Origin: Sporosarcina sp. ANT_H38
GTDB lineage: Bacteria; Bacillota; Bacilli; Bacillales_A; Planococcaceae
Length of the DNA: 64,000 bases
Direction of reading: 5' to 3'
Assembly (NCBI RefSeq): GCF_008369195.1
Contig: NZ_VOBC01000001.1
Span: 1,178,001 to 1,242,000 of the forward strand
Every line of letters starts with the position of its first letter. The stretch's first letter is position 1. Positions 48,704-57,729 of the stretch are shown here, one piece after another. The notes under the pieces were generated by a model, which ran no database searches, was not told where the DNA came from, and saw only the letters and a program-made list of their open reading frames with translations. Position numbers and translations under genes: made by a program.

Positions 48704-49408
48704 CTACTTAAATTCACTATCAGTGATATTCCACTTCCTAAATAGCAACCATAAACAGACGAAGATGATAAATGCGACTGCATCCAGTGAGACAATGTAC
48801 CATGGATAAGGTCCTAAATAATCAAGTAAACTTCCATTGTATGGCTTCTCCCTTAAGAACATATAGTTTCCTTGAAATAACACATTTACAGAAAATATGA
48901 GTGGCAGCAACAAATTCAGAGTAAGCATCGTTTTGAGAACACCTTTAAAAGTTGGTCTATATCCTTTCATCCAAGTAAAATATAGAGCCGTTAATATGAT
49001 TCCAATATGCGTATAGAAAAAATGAAAGTACCTAAAATGCGGAAATCCAACATCTAAAACAGGAGTCGCCATTGCTTGAAGGGCCCCTCCGATACCTGCA
49101 AAAAAGATGAAATCATACAAATGCTTATTCCCTGTCCATAAGAGAACAACAGCAACAAGTAAACTAATGCTGCATAATTCTAGCGGCAACGAATCGCTCA
49201 ATTCCCACCTCCCAGTTACAATCATCCAAACATGATAAAAGACTTCCATTATCAATAAAGTCAACGCAAAAAGACGTTCTTGCTTCTGTGATACAGACCA
49301 TCGTTTTCTTGAAATAAACAACAACAAGATCAACAGACACAACACGCCTATCGCCGACATATGCTCTATTGAAAATAGTAAGAAGGAAGGTTCACTATAG
49401 CCCGCCAT
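48704..49408 (-). CDS. TIGR02206 family membrane protein (YwaF-like)
   Basis: A 234-residue protein with about seven membrane helices. The segments RWELSDSLPLELCSISLLV, FPHFRYFHFFYTHIGIILT and PYPWYI fit the YwaF family, now related to the TMEM164 acyltransferase group, which uses a conserved Cys and His. Here the Cys (ELCS) and His (YTHIG) are present. Function in bacteria unknown. Confidence 0.85.
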   Translation of the reverse strand: MAGYSEPSFLLFSIEHMSAIGVLCLLILLLFISRKRWSVSQKQERLFALTLLIMEVFYHVWMIVTGRWELSDSLPLELCSISLLVAVVLLWTGNKHLYDFIFFAGIGGALQAMATPVLDVGFPHFRYFHFFYTHIGIILTALYFTWMKGYRPTFKGVLKTMLTLNLLLPLIFSVNVLFQGNYMFLREKPYNGSLLDYLGPYPWYIVSLDAVAFIIFVCLWLLFRKWNITDSEFK

Positions 49409-49434
49409 CCTAGTCCCCCATTTCTGTAAAACTT

Positions 49435-49838
49435 TTATCTTGATGTATAAATAATATCTACCCTACCGACCTTATTATCCATTTTATACGTCTTTATAGA
49501 TTTCAGATAGGCTATATATAATTGTTTATCATCTGCCCATTCAACATCAAATTCCTGCTTCAAGACAAATGTGTTGCCGCCTTTATTTTTAAGTGCTTTA
49601 TCTTTTTTTAGGATGGAAATTTGATAAGATACAGAGGTCGTCGCACCGTAGTCCCTCGTAATGTATAAGCTGTATAACTGCCGTTCACCGAATCATCTGT
49701 TGATAGGATTTCATTGGCGCATGTCCAAGAATAAAGGAGATGGATGAATAAAAAGAGTAATGAAACTGCCCCTTTGAGACTTACGATAATGTATCCAAAT
49801 ATAATCGAGATGATTTTTATTGATATTTTCATAAACAT
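49435..49838 (-). pseudogene. Membrane-anchored protein gene broken by one-base deletion
   Basis: From ATG 49838 the frame gives a membrane helix and then TDDSVNGSYTAYTLRG before it drifts into RRPLYLIKFPS and stops at 49608. Shifting by one base at about 49663 restores DYGATTSVSYQISILKKDKA and a further 50 residues ending VGRVDIIYTSR at TAA 49435. One G lost from a G run explains this. Intact, it would be about 134 residues, anchored with a beta-rich outer domain. It is the third gene of a small operon. Confidence 0.6.
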
Positions 49839-49847
49839 CGTCCAAAA

Positions 49848-50141
49848 TTATCTTGGAACTGCACGCAACCACTTTAAATGTCTTATCGTGAAGACCCCAA
49901 ATAAAATCATCATAAAAGCGTGCAAGGCTAAGAGATAAAGATCCCAACGGATGTAATCAATAACATCTATTCCAACAATTATACTTAAAAGTATAATGAC
50001 AAGTGAGCAAACAACGTACAAAGTTTGGGTTCCTTTTACGGAAGATACTTTTATAAAGATAATCCTCAATAGCAAAAAGATAACCGACAGGAATACCACC
50101 GAAATACTCGAAGTTGCAAGTTGAATCGTAGGTGCAGCCAT
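49848..50141 (-). CDS. Small three-to-four-TM membrane protein
   Basis: A 97-residue hydrophobic protein with three or four helices (for example SISVVFLSVIFLLLRIIFI and the stretch after GTQTLYVVCSLVIIL). Its start is three bases after the stop of the 54-residue gene upstream, showing translational coupling. No family recognised. Confidence 0.65.
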   Translation of the reverse strand: MAAPTIQLATSSISVVFLSVIFLLLRIIFIKVSSVKGTQTLYVVCSLVIILLSIIVGIDVIDYIRWDLYLLALHAFMMILFGVFTIRHLKWLRAVPR

Positions 50142-50144
50142 GAT

Positions 50145-50309
50145 TTATCCAAAAACTGCTCCGGATCCTTCAATATGTTTTGTCGCTTCATGCATATAAC
50201 TCTCGAAATCTGAGCTGTTCATACGTTGAATAGAGCCGAAATAACTCATTGGAATAGATAGAGCAAGAAACGTAAATCCAATATAGATGTTTTGAGAAAA
50301 TAGTCTCAT
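50145..50309 (-). CDS. Small single-TM protein (54 aa), first gene of the operon
   Basis: ATG 50309 has a near-perfect AAGGAGG site. The peptide opens MRLFSQNIYIGFTFLALSIP (a membrane segment or signal peptide) and continues with a soluble tail SSDFESYMHEATKHIEGSGA. The strong ribosome site and coupling to the 97-residue gene argue that it is real. No family recognised. Confidence 0.65.
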   Translation of the reverse strand: MRLFSQNIYIGFTFLALSIPMSYFGSIQRMNSSDFESYMHEATKHIEGSGAVFG

Positions 50310-50363
50310 GTATTACCTCCTTGCTAATAAGATGTGAAAAAAATACAGAAAGTTTAATCTACA

Positions 50364-50405
50364 AAAGAAACACCATCGCGCAACTCCTGGCGATGGTGTT
50401 TCTTT
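50364..50405 (-). terminator. Terminator of the second DUF4179 operon
   Basis: A perfect 16-bp stem pairs AAAGAAACACCATCGC with GCGATGGTGTTTCTTT. It lies directly after the DUF4179 stop codon. Confidence 0.9.
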
Positions 50406-50411
50406 GAACGC

Positions 50412-51710
50412 TTATTTGTCCAATGGGATATCAATTTCCACCTTCCCATCCAAATACAACGGATAGCTATTAATATTCAGACGTATTGGATTCACTTCAT
50501 TATCAAATTCAAATGTAGAGACTGCTGTGACATAAGGTGCTTCTCTGCTAGCATGCATTTCGATTAAACTATTACTTAAATCATTGCCTTCTTTGTCAAA
50601 TACTCCAGACAATAGTAGCCAACCACCAGGTGGATAAGTGACTTCCAATGTATTGCGTGATGGCACTTGCACATCGATATCCAGTCCACTTGGCACATAC
50701 AGCACTTTCTGTTGCTCAAAATCGACCTCGATATAATCCGAGCCTTTTGGAAGTGCTTCGATCCCCTCCATCACTAACGTTAGTTTTTTCGGCTGCCTGA
50801 AGTAATTGCTCTGCATGAATAGACTTACTTCGCCATCACGCAATAGACCGCCATCGCCATTTATTTGTTGACCCCAAACTTCACCATTCTCATCAATCAA
50901 CCGAACCGATGTAAATTTTAGTAATTGCACCGTGTTTTGTTCGTCAGCAGCTAGTCGAATTTCTGCGCGTAACGGTGAAATTTTCAACTGTTTAATGTCA
51001 ATTGTTTGACCATCTACGACAACAGATTGGTTCACTTCATATACTTTTGGTTGTTTAATGGGCTTCGTAAGTGTGAATGGCACGGCGAACTTTGTCTCTG
51101 CTGCATCACTCAAGTCCATATTAAATTCAAATGACATATTGGCATACGATAATTCATCGACAGACGTAATTTCAACTTTGTCTTCCTGTACAGTCCTTTC
51201 ACCCGATTTAGAGACAATGTATGAACTTGCGACACCAAATGGAATACCTTGTTGAGACACCTCTAAAGAAGTTATACTCACATTGGAAAGATCAAAGGCG
51301 GATTCAAGCTTATAGAATATCGTCATGCCTGAATGATCAGCTACGACGCTCTGTAAAGTCAAGGTATAGTCGCCCTGCGTTACTACAATTCCGAGTTCTT
51401 CATAGTAATTATTTTCGACAATGTCACTGATTCCTTTATCATAAGCAATCATGCCAACGATAGGAGAAAACCCTGGGATTTTGGCAACAGCCTGTGCAAA
51501 CACAGGGGAAACGCGAATCGACGTCACAAACAGCAGCAGTATAATCGCAGCTACACTGGCGACTGAATACAGACGACGCTTTCTCTTCTTAGCCAGCCGA
51601 TGCTGATGTACGGCCTTTACTCGTGCTTGATGTAAGGCTTCTTTTGGGATGTCAACCGCTTCTAATTCCTCCGTCAACTTCTGCCAGTCCCGCTCATTCA
51701 AGTTGGTCAT
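50412..51710 (-). CDS. DUF4179 domain anti-sigma factor (second copy)
   Basis: A 432-residue protein with a cytoplasmic N-terminus, one membrane helix (about 44-62, SVASVAAIILLLFVTSIRVS) and an extracytoplasmic domain starting with the DUF4179-typical AVAKIPGFSPIVGMIAYDKG. It starts at the base after the sigma stop codon, behind GGAGGA. It should anchor and inhibit that sigma factor. It is only distantly like the first copy at 35,084. Confidence 0.85.
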   Translation of the reverse strand: MTNLNERDWQKLTEELEAVDIPKEALHQARVKAVHQHRLAKKRKRRLYSVASVAAIILLLFVTSIRVSPVFAQAVAKIPGFSPIVGMIAYDKGISDIVENNYYEELGIVVTQGDYTLTLQSVVADHSGMTIFYKLESAFDLSNVSITSLEVSQQGIPFGVASSYIVSKSGERTVQEDKVEITSVDELSYANMSFEFNMDLSDAAETKFAVPFTLTKPIKQPKVYEVNQSVVVDGQTIDIKQLKISPLRAEIRLAADEQNTVQLLKFTSVRLIDENGEVWGQQINGDGGLLRDGEVSLFMQSNYFRQPKKLTLVMEGIEALPKGSDYIEVDFEQQKVLYVPSGLDIDVQVPSRNTLEVTYPPGGWLLLSGVFDKEGNDLSNSLIEMHASREAPYVTAVSTFEFDNEVNPIRLNINSYPLYLDGKVEIDIPLDK

Positions 51711-52208
51711 TTATAGTTCCTCCTTTTCAATGAGTACGCGTAATCTTTTTAACGTCGTGTGTAGCCTTGATTTCACAGTACCTTCGGGAATTTGCTTCAG
51801 CTGTGCAATGTCCCCGTTCTTCATATCCTGGAAGTATTTTAAGTAAACCAATTCCTGTTGCTCAATCGGCAAACTGGCGATTATATCAGCCATTTCGAAT
51901 GGTTGATGATCTGTCGATGCAATTTCTACATTATGATCGTAGACAAATTCCCCTTGCTTCTTTTTCATATCTAAACAAATATTGATGATAATTCGGACAA
52001 GCCATGTTGCTATGTACATTGGTTCTTTGACGGTATGTATCTTTTTTAAAGCTCGATACGTCAGCTCTTGTATAGCTTCAACAGCATCATGCTCATTTTT
52101 CAAATACGCATAAGCCGTACGATAGAGCGTCTCTTCATGTTGTTCCAACAGCTTCAACAACGCCCTTTCATCACCCGCAATTGCTCTTTTCGCCAAATCC
52201 CTCTCCAT
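51711..52208 (-). CDS. ECF sigma factor paired with the second DUF4179 protein
   Basis: ATG 52208 is used because GGGGGTGA lies four to five bases upstream, inside the longer frame. The 165-residue protein has region 2 (LYRTAYAYLKNEHDAVEAIQ, ATWLVRIIINICLDMKKK) and region 4 (KNGDIAQLKQIPEGTVKSRL). It is the first gene of a sigma/anti-sigma operon with an AAC-N17-TGTCTAAT motif overlapping the upstream leader. Confidence 0.9.
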   Translation of the reverse strand: MERDLAKRAIAGDERALLKLLEQHEETLYRTAYAYLKNEHDAVEAIQELTYRALKKIHTVKEPMYIATWLVRIIINICLDMKKKQGEFVYDHNVEIASTDHQPFEMADIIASLPIEQQELVYLKYFQDMKNGDIAQLKQIPEGTVKSRLHTTLKRLRVLIEKEEL

Positions 52209-52228
52209 ACTCTCACCCCCTGTTACCA

Positions 52229-52258
52229 ATTAGACAGTTTAAAATGGTAAATCGTTCA
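52229..52258 (-). promoter_or_regulatory. Candidate ECF promoter of the second DUF4179 operon
   Basis: On the minus strand TGAAC is followed after 17 bases by TGTCTAAT, close to the CGTCTAA type of ECF -10 elements. Confidence 0.5.
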
Positions 52259-52270
52259 TTAAATTTTCAC

Positions 52271-52304
52271 AAAAAAACGAGTTCAACTAGATTTAGTGAA
52301 CTCG
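52271..52304 (-). terminator. Terminator of the 112-aa membrane protein gene
   Basis: CGAGTTCA pairs with TGAACTCG around an 11-base loop; seven T follow on the minus strand. Confidence 0.85.
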
Positions 52305-52631
52305 TCGCTTAAATCCCTCTAGAAGTAAGCAGAGAAGGTACAATTGCAAAAGTACAATTGTAATGATTGTTGAAGCCTCATAAAAAGAGTGAAACAACTC
52401 TTGAGACCATTTATCTTCTGGAATAAAGAAGGAAGCCAAGATGTTAGACACGCCAATTCCATCGTTAGCCCCAACTATTAAACTTTGCGTGTAATTTTGA
52501 GCTAAAGCCACATTTGCCAAGATTGAAAATAGCAATAATGGCAATAATCCTATCGAATATTTAATACTCTTATTGGAATGAAGGAAAACAGCTATACCGA
52601 TATATAAAGCAAAAAAAATAACAAGCATCAT
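52293..52631 (-). CDS. Small membrane protein of unknown function
   Basis: A 112-residue protein with two or three hydrophobic helices at the N-terminus (MLVIFFALYIGIAVFLHS, YSIGLLPLLLFSILANVALA) and one at the C-terminus. ATG 52631 has AGGAG seven bases upstream. The last codons lie in the terminator. Bases 52,632-52,903 show no other supported feature. Confidence 0.6.
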   Translation of the reverse strand: MMLVIFFALYIGIAVFLHSNKSIKYSIGLLPLLLFSILANVALAQNYTQSLIVGANDGIGVSNILASFFIPEDKWSQELFHSFYEASTIITIVLLQLYLLCLLLEGFKRRVH

Positions 52632-52903
52632 TCGCACTCTCCTCTGTATGAAATAACCGATTCCACAATGCCATTTTCTTAAGAGCTAATTGAGTGAGTA
52701 AAGCTTTACTGCTTATTTAAGTTGTTTTCACCTGCATTTCATGTAGGCTGTTTACAATCTCCTAACGCCATCCAATAACTGATTCTCGAAAAATAGGCTA
52801 TTTTTGCCCTTCAGTATATTCTTTCTATGTACATCAAATAGATGCACATAGGTAACATCTACTCATTTGCAATAATAGACAAATTACCGAGTTCTATGAT
52901 AGT

Positions 52904-54208
52904 CTATCTTTTCTTATTCACGCTATACCTTTTTCCATAATAGTCTATATACTGAACACTTTCTATTTCTCCGGAGGGTGAATAATAGAATATAACTTGC
53001 TCACTAATCAACTCGGTTACAAAAGTTGTTTTGATAGCGTCATGACTAACTGGGACGAGTTTGAACTTATACATGGCCCCATACATCTTTGGGACTGTAA
53101 GATATAGTTCTTCATTAGTAACAGAAATTCCCAGAAATTTATCTTCATCATTCCCAATTAAATACGCACCCTCTATATATTTTATGTTAGCAAATGGGAT
53201 AGGTACTGCAGGAAATGGTAAAGATACGTTTTCCCCAAAAATGATCTTCGCTATTTCCTGGCTTAAATGTGTAACAGGTGTCACATTCATATTACTTAAA
53301 AAGATAATCGTCACTTGATCATCCACAAACCCAAGAACTTCGCTAGAAAAACCACTAATATCGCCATAATGATGCACACAGCTTCTATCTACCATTTCAG
53401 CTATCATCCAACCACATGCATAGGAACCGAGATTTGGAGTAAACATTTTCTGCTTCAGTTCCTTAGAAAGCATTTCTGACGACCTTAAGGCTTTATCCCA
53501 AATATATAAATCCTCTGTTGTAGAATATAAACCATACGCACCTAATGGAAATGACATATCTGCATATGGGGAATGAATTGGTCCTTCCCAGAATGAATAC
53601 CCTGAAGCCAAACCTGGAACGACCTTAATTCCATCATCACAGCCTGTATTATACATGCCCAATGGATGGCATATTTGCTTCTGTATGTAATCTGTATAAG
53701 ACTTGCCTGAAACTGTTTCGATAATAGCCGTTAGCAGCGTGTAACCTGAGTTTGAGTACCCAAACTTACTTCCAGGTTCAAAATCTAATTCCCGTTCTTT
53801 AAATGAGTCAATAAGCTGATTTAAAGTAGAAGGTAATCTCATTGTTCTAGGCCAAAAATCAGGAAAACTTGTATAATTGGGAATGCCTGAGCTATTCGTT
53901 AAGCAATGATAGATCGTGATTTGATCGCCATTTGGATAATTAGGAAGATACTTGCCCACATAATCGTTTATGTTCAACTTCTGTTTTTCATGTAATTGAA
54001 ATATGCACATCGCTGTAAAGGACTTAGTAAGTGAACCGATACGAAATTTAGTTGTAGGCAAATTAGGTACGTTATGTTCCCAATTCGCCATCCCAAACCC
54101 TTTGTTTAAAAGGATTTCCTCGTTATATGATATCAAAATTGAACCATTCAAATAACCATTTCGATCGTATGACTCTACCCAGTTACTTATCCGGTCCTCT
54201 ACTATCAT
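52904..54208 (-). CDS. Serine hydrolase, class C beta-lactamase/DD-peptidase fold
   Basis: A 434-residue protein with the three active-site motifs of the beta-lactamase family PF00144: S-L-T-K (SLTKSFTAM, about residue 60), Y-S-N (FGYSNSGYT) and H-x-G (HHYGDISG). A C-terminal beta domain of about 100 residues follows. There is no signal peptide, so the protein is probably cytoplasmic, as for esterase/peptidase members. Substrate unknown. A palindrome at 54,253 lies upstream of its start. Confidence 0.88.
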   Translation of the reverse strand: MIVEDRISNWVESYDRNGYLNGSILISYNEEILLNKGFGMANWEHNVPNLPTTKFRIGSLTKSFTAMCIFQLHEKQKLNINDYVGKYLPNYPNGDQITIYHCLTNSSGIPNYTSFPDFWPRTMRLPSTLNQLIDSFKERELDFEPGSKFGYSNSGYTLLTAIIETVSGKSYTDYIQKQICHPLGMYNTGCDDGIKVVPGLASGYSFWEGPIHSPYADMSFPLGAYGLYSTTEDLYIWDKALRSSEMLSKELKQKMFTPNLGSYACGWMIAEMVDRSCVHHYGDISGFSSEVLGFVDDQVTIIFLSNMNVTPVTHLSQEIAKIIFGENVSLPFPAVPIPFANIKYIEGAYLIGNDEDKFLGISVTNEELYLTVPKMYGAMYKFKLVPVSHDAIKTTFVTELISEQVIFYYSPSGEIESVQYIDYYGKRYSVNKKR

Positions 54209-54252
54209 AAGTGTTTTTTTCCTCCTTCTGAATCAACGCTATTTTTGAATTT

Positions 54253-54270
54253 TACAACTAAATAGTTGTA
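54253..54270. promoter_or_regulatory. 18-bp palindrome, possible operator of the serine hydrolase gene
   Basis: TACAACTA-AA-TAGTTGTA is a perfect palindrome 45 bases upstream of the serine hydrolase start codon. The half sites TACA/TGTA recall BlaI/GntR-type operators, but the spacing does not match BlaI. No regulator gene is adjacent. The rest of 54,209-54,513 shows nothing more. Confidence 0.35.
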
Positions 54271-54513
54271 GAAGTATCCGCGATATTCTATGTAAATAAT
54301 AATATTATGTAATCTACGCGTAAGACTATTTAGAATATACGCTACAACTTTATAGTACAAAAGACAAGAAGGTCATGTAACTTATTTCCTTTGTTTCTCG
54401 CACGGTTGCTCTTGAATTGAATCTTTATTTCATTGAATGAACGGCATCTGAATATGCTCTATGAACTGAGTGCAGGCATCTTACAAAGGGCGGCCAGGGG
54501 TCCTCTAATCGTA

Positions 54514-54562
54514 AAAACGACACCACCATGAGAATTCCTTTCTCATAGTAGTGTCGTTTTTA
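54514..54562 (-). terminator. Terminator of the yfkAB gene
   Basis: AAAACGACAC and ATGAGAA pair with TTCTCAT and GTGTCGTTTT; a T run follows on the minus strand. Confidence 0.85.
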
Positions 54563-54569
54563 GTTAGTT

Positions 54570-55700
54570 TTAAAGCGTAATTTTTGCCTTCCTCTTCGTG
54601 AAGTCCATCTCAGGATAATACGCGTCTTTCACCAATAGATTCGGCCCTAAGCAGTTAACTGCGGGACAATGGCAACCAATCGTTTTTGCAAGTGGTCGCT
54701 CTAGCCAACGGTCAAGCATTACAGGAAGCGATTCAGTTTGAATATTGCCCATTGGCGGCGTATCACCAAAATCTGTGACAATCACATCCCCAGTGAAAAT
54801 ATTGACGTTCAGACGGGATCTGCCATCCGGGTCATTACGCACTGATACTTTTTTACTGCTGTAAATTCGTTTTAACAGTGCCAAATCCTCTTCGTTATCA
54901 CTGCATGCATAAAAAGGCAGTGTACCAAACAGCATCCAGACATCTTCATCTCGGTGATCTAGCAGCTCATGGATCGCTTTACGCGTTTCATCTAAAGAAA
55001 GCACTTCAAGCTGTGAAGCAAAGTCACTTGGGTACATAGGATGAATTTCATGTCTCGCACATTTCATTTCCTCAACGACTTGTCGATGAATATGTTCAAG
55101 ATGTGGCAAGGTACGTTTATTCAACATCGTTTCCGCTGAAACCATGACGCCCGCTTCTGCTAATGCCCGGCTGTTATCAATCATCCGCTGGAATTGTTCA
55201 GCGCGACGTTCCCGAGGTGGTTTTCGTTCCATATTGGCAAAGCCACCATCCACGAAGTCGTCGACTGTGCCCCAGTTATGTGAAATATGTAAGACATCCA
55301 AATAGGGTGCAATCGCCATATAGCGGTCGAGTGGCATCGTTAAGTTTGAATTCATCTGTGTCCGTACTCCGCGTTCATGCGCATACTTCAATAACGGCAA
55401 AACATAGTTCTCTACCGACTTTTTAGAGAACATTGGCTCACCGCCAGTGATACTTATAGTTCGTAAATGAGGGATTTCATCTAAGCGAGACAATAGTAAT
55501 GCTACTTGTAATGCATCCGGGTCTTTATGCTGTAACATATACCCGACTGCGCAATGTTCGCAGCGCATATTGCATAAATACGTCGTCGTGAATTCAATGC
55601 TCGACAATGTCAGTTTTCCATGCTCCTGTACATCCAAGTATGCTTCCCAAGGATCGTAAGCAGGTGTCATTTTTTTGAGTGTTGCTACATCAGTTTTCAT
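54570..55700 (-). CDS. yfkAB: Radical SAM/CxCxxxxC motif protein YfkAB
   Basis: A 376-residue radical SAM enzyme. The cluster motif is C-N-M-R-C-E-H-C (CxxxCxxC, about 43-50), followed by the SAM motif SITGGEPM and, near the C-terminus, GCHCPAVNCLG. That C-x-C-x-x-x-x-C motif defines YfkAB and probably holds a second iron-sulfur cluster. In B. subtilis it was first annotated as two genes yfkA and yfkB. Its reaction is not known. It starts behind AGGAG. Confidence 0.93.
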   Translation of the reverse strand: MKTDVATLKKMTPAYDPWEAYLDVQEHGKLTLSSIEFTTTYLCNMRCEHCAVGYMLQHKDPDALQVALLLSRLDEIPHLRTISITGGEPMFSKKSVENYVLPLLKYAHERGVRTQMNSNLTMPLDRYMAIAPYLDVLHISHNWGTVDDFVDGGFANMERKPPRERRAEQFQRMIDNSRALAEAGVMVSAETMLNKRTLPHLEHIHRQVVEEMKCARHEIHPMYPSDFASQLEVLSLDETRKAIHELLDHRDEDVWMLFGTLPFYACSDNEEDLALLKRIYSSKKVSVRNDPDGRSRLNVNIFTGDVIVTDFGDTPPMGNIQTESLPVMLDRWLERPLAKTIGCHCPAVNCLGPNLLVKDAYYPEMDFTKRKAKITL

Positions 55701-55778
55701 TTTTTATTAACTCCTATACGTATAATAAGCTACTAAAATAGTATGCACCTCAAACGGACCTTTCGCAAGGCATAAAAG

Positions 55779-55813
55779 TACCCCATCCAAGAAATAAACT
55801 TGTGGATGGGGTA
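55779..55813 (-). terminator. Terminator of the ABC exporter operon
   Basis: TACCCCATCCA pairs with TGGATGGGGTA around a 13-base loop; on the minus strand CTTTTATG follows, so it is moderate in strength. Confidence 0.7.
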
Positions 55814-55869
55814 TATATCTATCTCTTCCGGTGCTTGTCGGGTCTGAGCAGGCGCTTCCGCTTTTGTCG

Positions 55870-57729
55870 TTACACAGCAGGTTTATTTGAAAACTGGCTG
55901 TTGTACAGATCTGCGTAAATGCCTTTTTTCTCCAACAGTTCGTTATGTGTTCCTTGTTCTATTACCTTACCTTGATCCATTACAATGATTAAATCAGCAT
56001 CCCGAATCGTTGAAAGACGGTGAGCAATGACAAAGCTAGTTCGCCCTTCCATTAAGCGATTCATCGCTTGTTGAATAAGGAGTTCCGTCCGTGTATCTAC
56101 ACTTGACGTTGCTTCATCCAAAATCATAACTGGTGGATTTGCTAAAACGGCGCGTGCAATTGTAATGAGCTGCTTTTGTCCTTGAGAAATGTTAGATGCC
56201 TCCTCATTTAAGACTGTGTCATAGCCCTCCGGCAATGTACGAATAAAGTGGTCGGCATGAGCCGTTTTTGATGCAGCAAAGATTTCATCATCTGTTGCCC
56301 CTTCTTTTCCGAAAGCGATGTTTTCTTTAATCGATCCGTTAAAGAGCCATGTATCTTGGAGAACCATCCCAAAAGTCGTACGAAGATCTTCACGTGACAT
56401 ATCCCGTGAATCGAGACCGTCAATTGTAATCTTCCCGCCGTTCAGCTCGTAAAAGCGCATTAGTAAATTTATCAAGGTCGTTTTCCCAGCACCAGTTGGC
56501 CCCACAATAGCGACTGTTTGACCTGGTTGCACGTCGACATTCATATCTTCAATTAACAAATCGTCCCCGTAACCAAAATCGACGTGTTCAAATGAGACAC
56601 TACCTTCTGCACGCGTTAAACTCACTGTTGTCACTTCTTTTACTTCTTCTTCCTCATCAAGCAGTTCAAAGACACGCTCTGCTGCCGCAACAGTTGACTG
56701 AATGATATTTGCGATATTCGCGGTTTGCATAATCGGCTGCGTGAATTGACGTGTATACGTAATGAACGCTTGAATATCTCCGATTGAAATGGCACGCTGT
56801 GTCACTAAAATACCACCAACAACACAGATGACTACATAGCTGAGGTTCCCAATCAAAGACATCACTGGCATGATGATCCCCGATATGAATTGGGCTTTTC
56901 GGCCAGCATCATATAGTTGTTCATTCACCTCATCGAATTCGGCAACGGACTTACGCTCATGGCCGAATGCTTTGACGACTTGGTGACCTGTATACATTTC
57001 TTCAACATGGCTATTTAATTGACCAAGCGTACGTTGTTGATCGGCAAAATGTTTTTGTGACCTTTTCAAAATCGGTCGAATACCAAATAGCGATAAAGGT
57101 AAACTGATTAGCGCAATAAGTGTTAACACTGGGCTGATCGTTAACATCATAATAAGAATTCCGACAATCGTAACAACGGATGTGATAAACTGTGTCAAAC
57201 TCTGTTGCAACGTACTGCCTATTGTATCAATATCATTCGTTACCCGGCTTAGTGTTTCCCCAACAGGGCGGCCGTCGTAGTATTTAAGCGGTAGTTTCTT
57301 CAGCTTACCGTTGACGTCTTCCCGTAAATCATACACCGTTTTTTGTGCCACACTCGACATAATGTATTGTTGAAGATAGCTAAATAAACTACTGACTACA
57401 TACAACCCCGCTAGTAAAAGGAGTAGCTTACCGATTGCCTCAAAATCAATCCCGGCTCCTGGGACACCCGTGAGCTTGCCGTAAGCCCCTTCAAATAGTT
57501 CGGTAATCGCATTCCCCATTATTTTAGGTCCTGCAATCATAAAGACTGTGCTCAAAATTGCTGCGAAAAATACAGCGATTAATGACTTGCGACGGGGTTT
57601 TAAATAGCCAACCAGGCGGCGTAGTGTGCCTTTAAAATCCTTTGCCTTTTTCCCTGCCATCATCATGTTTCCTCCACCAGGTCCCATTGGGGCTCCGCCT
57701 TGAGGTCGTGACTGTTTTTGTTCACTCAT
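55870..57729 (-). CDS. ABC exporter half-transporter B (active-site subunit)
   Basis: A 619-residue half-transporter: a Gly/Met/Pro-rich N-terminus, six membrane helices (about 50-350) and an ATPase domain. Walker A is GPTGAGKTTL, Walker B is MILDEATSS with catalytic Glu, and the signature is non-canonical, NISQGQKQ. Its ATG overlaps the stop of the 574-residue partner, and the two should form a heterodimeric multidrug or lipid exporter of the YheH/YheI, YfiB/YfiC or BmrC/BmrD type. The substrate is unknown. Confidence 0.9.
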   Translation of the reverse strand: MSEQKQSRPQGGAPMGPGGGNMMMAGKKAKDFKGTLRRLVGYLKPRRKSLIAVFFAAILSTVFMIAGPKIMGNAITELFEGAYGKLTGVPGAGIDFEAIGKLLLLLAGLYVVSSLFSYLQQYIMSSVAQKTVYDLREDVNGKLKKLPLKYYDGRPVGETLSRVTNDIDTIGSTLQQSLTQFITSVVTIVGILIMMLTISPVLTLIALISLPLSLFGIRPILKRSQKHFADQQRTLGQLNSHVEEMYTGHQVVKAFGHERKSVAEFDEVNEQLYDAGRKAQFISGIIMPVMSLIGNLSYVVICVVGGILVTQRAISIGDIQAFITYTRQFTQPIMQTANIANIIQSTVAAAERVFELLDEEEEVKEVTTVSLTRAEGSVSFEHVDFGYGDDLLIEDMNVDVQPGQTVAIVGPTGAGKTTLINLLMRFYELNGGKITIDGLDSRDMSREDLRTTFGMVLQDTWLFNGSIKENIAFGKEGATDDEIFAASKTAHADHFIRTLPEGYDTVLNEEASNISQGQKQLITIARAVLANPPVMILDEATSSVDTRTELLIQQAMNRLMEGRTSFVIAHRLSTIRDADLIIVMDQGKVIEQGTHNELLEKKGIYADLYNSQFSNKPAV

